Shown one piece after another: positions 1-10,506 of a stretch of DNA of 64,000 bases. The notes beneath the pieces are model-generated. The model searched no databases, was not told the DNA's origin, and worked only from the letters and a program-made list of their open reading frames with translations. Positions within the stretch are counted from its first letter, which is position 1. Each line of letters starts with the position of its first letter. Location: assembly GCA_030620095.1 (NCBI GenBank), contig JAUTXW010001314.1, forward strand, positions 2,777,501-2,841,500, given 5' to 3'. The translations under genes and the position numbers were made by a program. Source of the DNA: Kuschelorhynchus macadamiae (lineage: Eukaryota > Arthropoda > Insecta > Coleoptera > Curculionidae).

Positions 1-1360
1 AACAGCAGCTAGAGGGAGAGTTAGAGATAGTTAGAAATTTCAGCCAAACCATCAGGATGAAGTTGGCAAATGTGCGGCTGTCCATATAAGGAGAGGAAAA
101 CTAGTGGCGAATGAGGATATCATGCTTGCAGATGGGAGCCGTATCGAGGACCTGGGAACAAAGAAAACATACAAGTACCTGGGAATCCAATAAACCTACG
201 AAATAAGAAAGCAGGAAAACAAACAAGCAGCCAAAAAAGAACTGATCCGAAGAACCAACAAAGTATTAAAAACACAGCTTAATGCCAAAAACAAATTTGC
301 AGCCATAAATATCAGGGCCACACCACCCTTAACTTATACTTTAGGCATACTTACCTGGTCAAAGATGGATCTGGGCAGGCTAGATAGGAAAATCAGAACA
401 TTGCTGACGAAGCATGGCATGTTGCATCCAAATTCGGCTATCGAAAGACTGTACTTATCTCGTGTGGAGGGAGCTGACGAAAAAGAACGGAAAAAACTTA
501 AGGAATATTTTTTAAGTAAAAACTTGCCCGTTTACAAAAAGGATTGTAGCTTTGGACAAAGAGTACACCGCACTCAACCTGGCGAACCCCGGAGTTTCTG
601 AAACAGAGAACCAGTCAGAACAGAGGAAATTAAGATGGCGCAGTAAACCCCTGCATGGCAGATACCACACCTCACTGCATCAAGAAGATGTAGACTTAAA
701 AAGCTCAAATACTTACCTCACGGCTGGATATCTTTTCCCGGAGACTGAAGGAGCAATTCTTGCAATTCAGGATCAGGTGATTAAGACTCGATCATATGAC
801 TGCCATATTCTAAATCAACAAGTCGAAACCACTAAATGCAGACTATGCAATAACAACGAGGAGACCGTACAGCATCTATCCTCTGGGTGTTCAACCATCG
901 CTGCCACCAGGTATTTGGAAAGGCACAACAACATGGGCAAAGCAGTTCACCAGCTGGTGTGCTTAAATAGGGGACTTCTTAAAAATTTCATTGCTCAGGA
1001 CCAATACGTTCCGCAACGCATAATCGAGAACAACGACGCAAAAATATATTGGGACTTCACTGTGATTACCGATAGACCAGTGGAACACAACCGACCAGAC
1101 ATGGTTATCTGGGATAAACGCAACTATAATCGACTTCTCAGTACCCCAAGACTATAATGTAGGAAAAGCATATACAGAAAAACTGAATAAATATGAAGCA
1201 CTAGCACAAGAAATAAAAACAACTTGGACCCTACAGAATGTAAAAATAATACCATTAATCATTAGCGCAAATGGTCTCATACACAAGAAGACAACACAAC
1301 ACCTCAGAGAACTGAATATCTGCCCGACAGCACAGTGCTGTGGATGCAAAAGGCTGTTGT
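1..1360 (+). pseudogene. R2-type LINE, 3' half (RT tail, CCHC finger, restriction-like endonuclease)
   Basis: Remnant of the C-terminal half of a non-LTR retrotransposon polyprotein. In order it shows an RT palm/thumb part with the motif YKYLGI (about 150-190, followed by an in-frame stop), the thumb (LTYTLGILTWSKMDLGRLDRK near 330-390), a zinc-finger-like CRLC...H....C stretch (about 835-890), and a restriction-like endonuclease core with RPD (about 1090) and a downstream D after a frameshift near 1130. The reading frame then continues to a stop at about 1360. CCHC plus PD-(D/E)XK nuclease is the known C-terminal layout of R2/R4-type LINEs. At least three lesions (frameshifts near 80, 600 and 1130, a stop near 190) make it non-functional. 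The 5' part lies outside the window or was never present. The exact clade within the R2-like group is inference. Confidence 0.72.
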
Positions 1361-1474
1361 GATCGGTACTGTCGGAATTATCCGACGAATTGTCTCACCG
1401 TACTGACAATAGCCGAGACCTTGGCTGCTTGCAGCCCGGACCCGGTTCAAGAGTACCCCACTAATAAGTGTGAA

Positions 1475-1477
<3 letters not shown>

Positions 1478-1523
<46 letters not shown>
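1478..1523. repeat. (AT)n microsatellite at LINE 3' end
   Basis: About 23 AT dinucleotides directly follow the presumed 3' UTR of the R2-type LINE fragment. It may have grown from the A-rich 3' tail of that element. Confidence 0.9.
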
Positions 1524-1526
<3 letters not shown>

Positions 1527-1965
1527 CCAAAAGAAATGCATTACATAAAAGTGACGCAAGATTAAAAAAAAATCTTGAGCACTATCAGAACATATAATTG
1601 ATACTGGTCACACATGTAATTTTCAAGACAATTAAAAAAAAAATTAAAATATTACACGTAGAAAATAATACCACCAAAAAACATTATTAGGAATGGCAGA
1701 AATTAAAAAAGAACCTTTGGCACTGAACAAAAAAGTACATATTGAAAATTTAAGTTCAATTTACTCTTATATTTTATTATTAAACAATATCCTTCTAATG
1801 ACATAATTTCTTAAATATTAATATTCTCATTACGTTTAAACTAGAAACTTTTCAATTCTTTGTCATATTTCAGTAAGAAAAACAAAAGAAATTATGTATT
1901 GTCATTTGACGTTTGACAGCATCTTTCTCAAATTCCCTACAAGTCTTTTTCGTTTTCATTATATG
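1524..1965. other. AT-rich spacer, nothing recognised
   Basis: A- and T-rich sequence with no supported ORF, RNA or repeat boundary. It ends at the TA flank of the DD41D element. Confidence 0.6.
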
Positions 1966-1967
1966 TA

Positions 1968-2433
1968 CAGGGTGTCCGGATTTGATTGCAAAAGCAGGGT
2001 ATCTCGCTTATTTTTAAAGATAGAACCTTGCGGTTTTCACGAACCTGAGCTAATCTTTTGTGAAACTCATGAAGCCGCAAACAAAATTTTCATAGCCTTC
2101 TTCGTTTATGAGATACAGGGCGAAACAGAAAATTTTGCATTTTGGAACCCCCCTCGTATCTCGGTTATCCTTTAACTTAACGCAAAGGGAAAAGTTGCCG
2201 CTTATGCAGCTTTTTACGCTGGATCCAGTGGCGTAGTCATATTTTTCATTTGAGTTGTTATTTTTTAGATATGACCCAAAGTTGTGTTTTTTTAAATGGG
2301 ACACCCTGTATATTTGTCCAGAAATTGATTTGTCCTTTTAAAAGCTTCTCAAAAATATATAATAGTATGGGTCTATTTTAATAAACAACAACAAAAATCC
2401 TAATTTTTATAATTATCATCCCAAATTTTGCAA
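1968..2433 (+). repeat. Left TIR of DD41D element 1 with internal 341-bp unit
   Basis: Outer end CAGGGTGTCCGG at 1968. A second, inverted copy of the terminal motif (GGGACACCCTG) ends at 2308 and is again followed by TA. The 1968-2308 piece therefore has MITE-like ends of its own inside the longer inverted repeat. Open frames in this arm are by-products. Confidence 0.85.
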
Positions 2434-2535
2434 TTTCTTGGAAGCAAATGACATTTCCCAATTTTGTACGCGTATATAGAATATAGCGCTAGTTTTTTGT
2501 ATTTATTTATTGTGTAAAAATATATTTGTATTATT

Positions 2536-3637
2536 ATGGAAGAAAACCAAACTTTCGAACATTATGAAAAGTATGATATGTTAGCTTGTTTTATATTAAG
2601 TAATGAAAATGTTGAAGCGGCTTCTGAGATGTATTTTAACAGGTAAATAGTTAATTTTTAGGTATGTTGAAATACTATTGCTTAATTTTTATTTAGATAT
2701 CCAGAAAGGAGGCAACCTAATATATCCACTTTTTTCGGATAAAAAAGAATTTACTTAATCACGGATCATTTATCAAACCTCGTACGAAAACATATAATAA
2801 AGAAAATGCAGAAGCTTACCCTACAAACTCTTGTAGGGCCAGTGAAAAGAGCATAGGGATTCCAAAAACTAGAGTTCAAGAAATTCTAAAAAAGCACAAA
2901 TACCACCCATACAAATTTAGGCTCTGCAGCACTTACAGTCAGGGGATGCAGAGCGTCGGGTAGTCTTCTGCAATTGGTTTCGAGAAAGATGAGATATGGT
3001 TAGAGATTTTGAAAAGAAGGTTATATGGTCAGACGAAGCACATTTCAGTAATTCTGGTATACTCAATAGGCACAATAGTAGATTCTGGTCCCAGGGAAAT
3101 CAACACCAAATATTTCCCAGAAGACAGCAGGGTCTGGCAGGTTTGATCTAAATGTGTCCTGCTTCATATTAGGAACACATATAAAATTTTATATATTTGA
3201 GGGAAATCTAACAGCCAATCGCTATATAGAAATTTTAGAGGCAGCTATACCTGAATTACTTGACGATGTTCCTCTAGCGCAAATTAACGAAATTTATTTT
3301 CAACGGGACGGTGCTCCTGCACACAATTCTGGAATGACAAGATTATTTCTGGACAAAAATTTTACTCAATCAATGGATCGGAACAAATGGACCTATAAGA
3401 TGGCCCCCTAGGTCCTCAGATTTGTCGATTTTAGATTTCTCTCTATGGGGATATCTGGAAAATAGAATTTACAAAGACCACTATGATAATGTCCAAGATT
3501 TAGGAAATGCAATAAGAGAAAATTTTCGCTATTTACAAAATCATCCCGTTATTTTGCTTAATTCCCTAAAACGAATACGAAAATTGTGCGAAGCATGCAT
3601 AGAACAAAATGGAAATCAGTTTGAACAGTTCTTTTGA
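2536..3637 (+). pseudogene. DD41D transposase pseudogene, two exons
   Basis: Degenerate transposase of the Tc1/mariner superfamily (DDE/D integrase fold), which would cut and paste DNA at its inverted repeats. Exon 1 starts at the ATG at 2536 (MEENQTFEHYEKYDMLAC...) and ends ...YFN-R at 2642. A 54-bp intron with GT (2643) and AG (2695-2696) follows, and exon 2 resumes YPERRQP. Catalytic blocks are visible as VIWSDEAHF (about 3025), IYFQRDGAPAHN (about 3295) and, after a frameshift, LDFSLWGYLE (about 3430). Multiple stops and frameshifts lie between 2740 and 3420. The C-terminal block 3422-3637 stays open. It is inactive; the intron is supported by the same junction in the second DD41D element. 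Confidence 0.82.
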
Positions 3638-3884
3638 TTTCCTTGGTTATTGTAGTTCTTATACGACAGTTGATTTTTGCTGAAAGGCTTGGTACATAAT
3701 AATTTATTACTGTTTTGTTCTTGTGTTACATAAATCTAGGTAGCTGGTACTTTTTTGGTGCGAAATTATCAATACATATTTTGATAAATAGATTTAATTA
3801 CATATTTATTTTGATTTATTGTTAGGATGTAGATATTGTTAACGACTTTAAATAAAAAGCAGCATTGTTTTGCATGGCCTACTG

Positions 3885-4346
3885 CAAAATTTGGGATGAT
3901 AATTATAAAAATTAGGATTTTTGTTGTTGTTTATTAAAATAGACCCATACTATTATATATTTTTGAGAAGCTTTTAAAAGGGCAAATCAATTTCTGGACA
4001 AATATACAGGGTGTCCCATTTAAAAAAACAAAACTTTGGGTCATATCTAAAAAATAACAACTCAAATAAAAAGTATGACTACGCCACTGGGTCCCGCGTA
4101 AAAACTGCATAAGCAGCAATTTTTCCCTTTGCGTTAAGTTAAAGGATAACCGAGATACGAGGGGGGTCCCAAAATGCAAAATTTTCTATTTCCCCCTGTA
4201 TCTCATAAACGAAGAAGGCTATGAAAATTTTGTTTACGGCTTCATGAGTTTCACAAAAAATTAGCTCAGGTTCGTGAAAACCGCAAGGTTCTATATTTAA
4301 AAATAAGCGAGATACCCTGCTTTTGCAACCAAATCCGGACACCCTG
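3885..4346 (-). repeat. Right TIR of DD41D element 1
   Basis: Inverted copy of 1968-2433. It also contains the internal unit, here 4007-4346, bounded by TA-CAGGGTGTCCC on its inner side and GGACACCCTG-TA on its outer side. Confidence 0.88.
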
Positions 4347-4348
4347 TA

Positions 4349-4694
4349 CGCCTAGAAACATATATTATTATTATATTGACCAACCATGATGGAGAAATTA
4401 AAATATTTTAAAAGTCAAATAAAAATAAAAAGGCATTTCCTGTCCGAATTTCTCGTGATTTTCTTAATATGTATATAATGATTTCTATCATAGTCAAACA
4501 TCCTTATACCTCTCCAATCCACCAGATAACAAAAAAACTATAATAATATTGAAAATAACAATGACCTAGTACATTTTACTATTAAAGAGATTAAAAAATG
4601 TTTTATATTATTATTCCACTCTCTATTTTTTTTCGTTCTTGTTTTCTAAAGTATGTACGTTGTTACTCTTTATTGGAATAATATTATTGTGTTA
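4349..4694. other. AT-rich spacer
   Basis: No gene or repeat boundary recognised between the mariner and the SINE. Confidence 0.55.
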
Positions 4695-5000
4695 TAGTGA
4701 CCGGTGGTTCAGCGGGTATAGCGTTAGGCTACCACTTCAGAGGAGTAGTTTCGATTCCAACAGCCGGTAAAACAACCGTCAGTTTTTAGAATGTAGAATT
4801 TAAGGGTGGGCAGTTAAAGCATAGTGCTGGCCACACTACCTTGCTTAGATTTCGTAAGGCTCGCTAGACTTGTTATACCCTTGCTTAACCTAAGGCGTTT
4901 TTGACTACATAAACATATTAAGCCTAGTACGTATATTCTAACCTTATCCTGTCACTGGTTAGTCTGTTGGATACTGTATTTAAAATAACTAAATAAAACT
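4695..5000 (+). mobile_element. tRNA-derived SINE, copy 1
   Basis: The head resembles a tRNA with pol III promoter boxes: A-box-like TGGTTCAGCGGG (about 4704-4715) and B-box-like GTTTCGATTCC (4748-4758). A family-specific body follows (AGCCGGTAAAACAACCGTCAG). The same B-box-to-body stretch recurs at about 54320-54360, which supports a dispersed SINE rather than a tRNA gene. There is no intact cloverleaf. The 3' end is approximate; the partner LINE is unknown. Confidence 0.62.
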
Positions 5001-5789
5001 TAATTTTCATACAAGCTAAAAGACGTCCGAATTCTTGAGATAGATAAAATGGGCTAATTTTCTTTCCTAAAGTGGTGTGATACGTTTACGTCTGTGCCAA
5101 CAGAAAACGGGCCAACATTCTATAACCAAATTGGTTGTCCATCATTTTGAACTTCTATTAAATAAAAGTACAAAAATATGTAGCAAATGAAAATTTAATA
5201 ACTGTCAAAACCGATTTACGATAAAAACCAAGAGATCGAGTTGAATAAACTAGAGTTCATCACTAAGTTCTCATTTAAGTCTAAGTCGACCTAGGCAGCC
5301 AAAACCAATATAAATCGGTGAAGGTATGTTACTAATATATTTTTTCTTTAGTAAAGCTTTAATGACATATCAAATATTTAGGGAATAAATAAAATATTTC
5401 AACGTTCGGCGCAATATCATAGATGCGACTGCCATATTGAACATATTAAAAATTCCACAAATGGAAAATGTCAAATGTTTTTTAATTAAATGTCACTCTT
5501 CCAAATCGGTTATGTTATAGGCAGGGGAATTCAATTTACATCATGGCCACAAACTATCGCTGAAAATAAGTTATCGGTACAATATTTTAAAATCATAACA
5601 TATCGAAGGAATCTGACATATTTCTGTTTCTGATATATACGAGAATAGATATTATTACTGGCTCTGTTCTTAATAAATACTTCTTTACAACAACATCAAC
5701 TTTATTAATTACTCATTAAAATATAACACAACTATACTTTAACACATCTATTGTAAGAATAATTCCGATTCGCCAACGTCCGAGTTTCC
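5001..5789. other. Unassigned AT-rich sequence, possible gypsy LTR remnant
   Basis: No coding signal. Because it follows the gypsy integrase C-terminus on the reverse strand, part of 5600-5790 could be a decayed 3' LTR. No matching second LTR was found, so this is weak inference. Confidence 0.3.
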
Positions 5790-7395
5790 TATAACTTTCC
5801 AGAAGACCCCTGACTGAACTGATTATAGGACGTATGATAACTCATTTTAGCCTGTTGGCCATGATAAGCCATTAAATCTCTTGAGCAATCAGTATAGTCC
5901 TTCCCAGTGTTGAGACAATATTGGAGATAACCTTTTTTTTCATGTGGGGTTATACAATCAAACTATGTCGTTTTCATAGAAACCAGCTGATGTCATATCT
6001 GATCTTCATTCGATAACTGGATGATTTTATACGGTCTCGTGTTAACTCCTGATTTCGAAGAAGACGTTCATGAATTTCATCGCATAATTTTGTATTTCTT
6101 TTCTTCTTTCGTTAAACCATTCCAACAATAAGGGTGTAAATAAGTTAAGTAATTAATTCTGGCTTGAATCTGACTCGTGGAATCATGAACCACTATCTTA
6201 TACGCCAATAAAACATGGGTAGGTGGTGATCTCAGTCGCGCTGAAACAATACTGGATAGATATTCTTCTATAGTCTCATTAAATCGCTGCACCATGCTAT
6301 CTGATGAAAGATGTAAAAGTATTGTTCCTGTTTTCTGTCTCCCCATGATTTCACAAACTTTCCTAAACATATCTGACACGAAATTTCGTCCTTGATTTGA
6401 ATGAAGTTCCAGTCGGGATTCATGTTTGCTTCTTCAACCAAAACTTTAATTCGCGATAATGGGTAGCTGTCCATTTTGTTCGGTAATCTCTCTTAAAGGA
6501 TTTTGTTGACCTGTTTTTTACTTTTTATTGTTCCGCAATTGACTACTTAATTTTTCTGGAACTGGAAAAGATGTTAGCAACCCGGACAAAAGTTTTACTA
6601 TCTGAACTTTTCCGGTAAAATACTTCCTCGGGTTGCTGTCACCTGGCAATTATTTCGGTGCTGTTTGGTATTCTTAGAGTTTCACCAGCTTTAAAAATCC
6701 TTTGTTTTGGTATATTAAAGTGAAGCCAAGTAAAAGTTTGACTCTAATTTCTCGATATACAGGTGCTGACTCCTCATTTATGGGCGCAACAACAGCTTTT
6801 CTGCGTGCAGTTTTACTTCTAGTTTCGACGAAGGACTGACCAAATAAACCGCGGCTCCGGTATCTACTGTCATCCTAGCTATGTTTCCATTCACTACTTC
6901 ATTTACAGTCATGCTTTCATTGGGTTTCTCTAAGCTTTTAATGGAGAGAGTTTCGTCCTGTTCAGCCAGCATTTGCCGCTTAACATTAGTTAATAGTTGT
7001 TTCCCTGTCTGAAGTTGGAGCTATTTTGCCTTGATCTCCTTGGTGATCTAGAATTTCGTTCTCTGAAAGGAGACATGCACAATTTTATAGCATCCGAAAC
7101 ATATTATTTCTTTATTTTGTTGTTTATGGTTCTTATTGCCTTGAGTTTTCGGTATCTCAGTGAAAACTGCCTCGGATCCTTTTCTCAGACACTCCTTTAT
7201 ATTATTGGCTGGGTCTTTTAGAGTAACTGATTTAATTTTAGGTTTTGGAGCAGTACACATTGTTTCACATAATAAAGAACGAATAAGTGCGTCGCTGCTT
7301 TTGCTAAAACTTTTTTAAATTTTCTTGAATTTTGAGTCTAATACTCCATCTACAAATGCGGACACTGCACTGCATCCATTTTTGCATGCCTTCAC
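5790..7395 (-). pseudogene. Ty3/gypsy gag-pol remnant (gag knuckle, protease, integrase)
   Basis: Reverse-strand LTR-retrotransposon remains. From 5' to 3' in sense: gag tail with a decayed zinc knuckle (ICFGC...H, about 7110-7050), retropepsin with MTVDTGAAVYLVSP (about 6870-6830, active-site DTGA present), then integrase (6474-6077) and an integrase C-terminus (RMKIRYD, about 5990). RT and RNase H, normally between protease and integrase (>1.5 kb), are missing; only about 300 bp of unrecognisable sequence separates them. In the integrase core the usual HSDQGRNF reads HSNQGRNF and the usual DGMVERFN reads DSMVQRFN, so two catalytic acidic residues are replaced by amides. Frameshifts are also present near 6380 and 6480. 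Dead element; no paired LTRs identified. Confidence 0.78.
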
Positions 7396-8885
7396 CTGAT
7401 GTAGAAAACGCTAATCCTATTAAAATTTTTATAATAATGTTAGACCCAAATTTTTTTTAAAAGTTCACAAAAAAATAGCTTACAACATAATATATTTATA
7501 TGAAAGTGGTATTTGGCAAAATTTAGCATATTTTTCATTTAATGGGATACAAAAATGACCGTTTCTATGTTTAGCAAATCTACTATTTCAGATTCAGTGA
7601 TTAAAGTGACGAATCGTTTGTGGTTGAATCTAGTAAACTATTTATTTAATACTTTTGTTTCCGTTAACGTTGGTCTCGGTCATAATTAAAAATATTCATA
7701 ATGCAGTGTGTATGTTTGGGTACGTCGCAACTATTTTTTCTCACAGTTTGGAGCATTTCCTCTCTTTTGATGTATCGCTTTATCAAATATTGCCTGGAAA
7801 AATCGAAAAGAGTAGTGATTTGATCGAATTAAAATAACAAAATTATTCTGATTTATAATGAAAGATAATAATTATTAGAAATTTTTAGTGGAAGCGGTTT
7901 TTTATTTCGCGCTTTCTTATGCCAACTTGTCGCGTGGCACCTCAGGGTCATGTTCCATTTTGCCCGGTGGTTAATGGCAGTGTACATTTTTCTCGACATT
8001 TTGTCACATGTACATATCCAAAGCCACTCACCATGATAAATGACTAAGACAGCTTTTCCTTGCTGACATTATAAGGGATTTTGTTTAGTTCATTCAAAAA
8101 CTATACTAATGGACTAACAAAACTAGATTTCTCAATGTTTTAGAAACTTAAAAATCAATAAGGTATTTTTTAAATAAGCAAATTTACATGACAAAATAAA
8201 ATTGGTTAAAAATGTTTCTTTAGGGCAACTGTGATATGTGAGATCTTTTGTTCTTATTTAAGTTGCCCCAAGTCACATGGTGTGCTTAGCGTTCTCCTGT
8301 ATTGGTACCGGGGTGGCACCTTTACAAGCTTCAATTCAGAGGTTCAAGTTATGTAAATTTGATAATTTAATATGGGTAGAAAACCATAATCTCTTTACTA
8401 GGCTTCAGATTACACTGCAATATTCAATTAAAGTGGAAAAGATCGTAATTACGGCGGGATGAGGGTGGATTCCTAGGAGTTAGCCTCTGTTCCGGCACTG
8501 GTGAATATCCAGACCTATTAGTGAATACCAAAACATGAACAGCATCGCAGGAATATCTTTAAATATGTGTACGTTTGTTTTATTATTTAATTTGAGATCT
8601 AGATTTAGCGAATGTATGCGTAGGGATTGTATAAATATGTACATTGTACATAAATGATAGCGTACAACGATTTTTTCCTTTAATGGAAAGCAAAGGCATA
8701 CATTTATCGTTCATATACCTTACGTCCTCACTAATCGAACGCGTGTGTTCCCTATCATGCAGCCGTTTTTTTTTTCGCTAAGAAAGTATCTACGCGGCTT
8801 TACTGTACTTAAAAGAAGGTTTTTCTTCGGGCATTTCTTACAAATCCTTCCACTATATTTGTTATAGTAGCTTCTTCGGACGTTA
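7396..8885. other. Unassigned AT-rich sequence
   Basis: About 1.5 kb with only short chance ORFs. No protein similarity, tRNA or inverted repeats recognised. Confidence 0.5.
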
Positions 8886-9425
8886 CATCCCGAATGAATA
8901 ACCTGAAGTATTTGTTTCATTATTTTTAATGTACTTGCTTAATGAATGATTAGTTTCATATGCCAATTTAATGTCTAAACCGTTTAGAAATTGACCTATT
9001 TTAATGCTAGAATTACCTATATAGGATATATATTTCTTTGTAGAATTTTATCAGTTATATTAACTGAATATTCGTTGTTTATTGCAATCTGTTAGATAAT
9101 GTTTAACTGGGTCTGAAAAATTAGTTTGACTTAAAGGTAGGGAGATTAGTCTGCGAATCATACACTGAAAAGCGGCTAGTTTATGTGGAATTGGATGACA
9201 CGAGGAATTGTGTGTATATGGTTGTATCCATATGTGAAGGTTTATGAAATACAGAAAAATCTTGTTTATTATTTAATTTTTCGTTGATTAAATCTAGAAA
9301 ATGTATACTGTTGTTAGATTCTAGTCCAATTGTAAATTTTATATTAGGGTTCAAAAGGATTAAATTCAGAGTGCGATTTATAATTAAATGCAATATTCGG
9401 TTCATAATTGAATATCACATGAAGT
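8886..9425 (-). pseudogene. Penelope-like element RT C-terminus, fragment
   Basis: Reverse-strand fragment of a Penelope-like reverse transcriptase. It shows the palm-end block NIKFTIGLESNNSIHFLDL (about 9350-9290), the family signature FSVFHKPSHMDTTIY (about 9250), then, after a frameshift near 9200, HPIPHKLAAFQCMIRRL (about 9195-9145) and a linker resembling LAYETNHSLSKYIKNN (about 8960-8910). KP(S/T)H-DTTI followed by CHP--HKLAAF is characteristic of Penelope-like RTs. Catalytic RT motifs lie upstream and are absent. The GIY-YIG endonuclease expected downstream is not recognisable; the frame stops near 8890. Confidence 0.7.
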
Positions 9426-10084
9426 TTTCTATACATTTTCATATTTTGATCGGTCTAAAACCGGTTTTAATACTTTCACAATTTTGGAATATAATATATA
9501 CGGCAGTCTATTTTTGATATGCAATCGAATAACGGTGTTTATTACTTTTTTACAAATTTTGCAAAATTACACTTTTGAAGGGATTAATTTTATTCTAACA
9601 AACTTGGCAGTATTGTTACTTACCGTTTTAAATACATTAAACATTTTTTGTTTTAGGTACCTGCGAACTTAAGAAGATCTTTCAGTGAGGTGAACTCATC
9701 GAGTGCGTTTGATTTTACTCATCCTTTTTACTTTACAATGGTTTTATAGCCATAACTAAATTTTGTTTGAAGACCGGATCAAGTGTCGGTTCGATGCTTC
9801 CAGCTCTAGGAACGAACCCTATTGGCATCAACATAGATGCCAGTTTTGGTGCGCAACATTTTACTCCCACAGTGCAGTCTCAGTTTTGTGTCGTCCTTTG
9901 TAATAAAGTGTGTGACTGTTTATTATATTTTACCAGATTATGGGGAGTTTTGACTGCAATAGGTAAGTCCTTGTTAACAATATTTTATCAGAAACGAGTT
10001 ATTATATATTTATATATTTTTAAAAAAATATGAGTTAAAAGAATGTGTTTAAACTCTATATTACTTAATTTTATTATTACTGTA
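9426..10084. other. Unassigned sequence; weak LTR-like signals
   Basis: Contains an open stretch (9767-10033) without recognisable domains, and AATAAAGTGTGTGAC near 9901, which resembles the polyadenylation region of LTR elements. No matching second LTR or target duplication seen. Ends at the TA before the next mariner. Confidence 0.35.
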
Positions 10085-10506
10085 CAGGGTCTTCCATTGA
10101 GGCGGAAAAACGCCAAAGATGTTGCGTTTCTGAACGGAACACTTTATATATTATTACATTTTTGGATTCTATAGTCAATTCATACGTGTTTTTAATAAGG
10201 GTACTATATGTCTATCTTCAACTGTTTTTGATTTATTAATGTTTGAAAATTGACATTTTTGCTTCTTTAAGCCGTCATAGCACCTTTAGCACCATAGCAA
10301 CGGTTGGACCTAGAGCAAAATAACTTCCACATTCCTATCTTAGTTTTTGATAAGCTATCGTATGATGCCAGTCAAACAAAAAAAAAACGGAAATTATTTT
10401 GCTGCCTATTTAATTGAATAAATTCACATGAAAGGCAAGTGATGCAGGTGATCACTTTACTTCAAAATCACCGTAATTTTGACGTATTAGTAGATATTAT
10501 ATTAGT

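Larger units (their letters stand above)
1968..4346 (+). mobile_element. DD41D (rosa-like) Tc1/mariner element 1, decayed
   Basis: A 2.38 kb DNA transposon. Both ends are CAGGGTGTCCGG in inverted orientation, flanked by TA (1966-1967 and 4347-4348), the expected Tc1/mariner target duplication. The inverted repeats are about 465 bp each (1968-2433 and 3885-4346). Between them lies a transposase pseudogene on the + strand. The family is assigned by protein similarity to the better-preserved element at 30723-33651, where the second and third acidic residues are 41 residues apart. The TIRs look more similar to each other than expected from the decayed gene, but no alignment was run. Confidence 0.88.

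Noticed and set aside
1894..2304. ORFs in the 2-kb region on both strands
   Set aside because: They lie inside the left inverted repeat of DD41D element 1 and recur mirrored at 3934-4342.
5600..5790. Possible gypsy 3' LTR
   Set aside because: No second LTR copy, no clear TG...CA ends and no target duplication.
9767..10033. 88-codon ORF starting MKTGSSVGSML
   Set aside because: No domain recognised. An LTR or exon reading was considered but no matching LTR, splice or homologous partner was seen.
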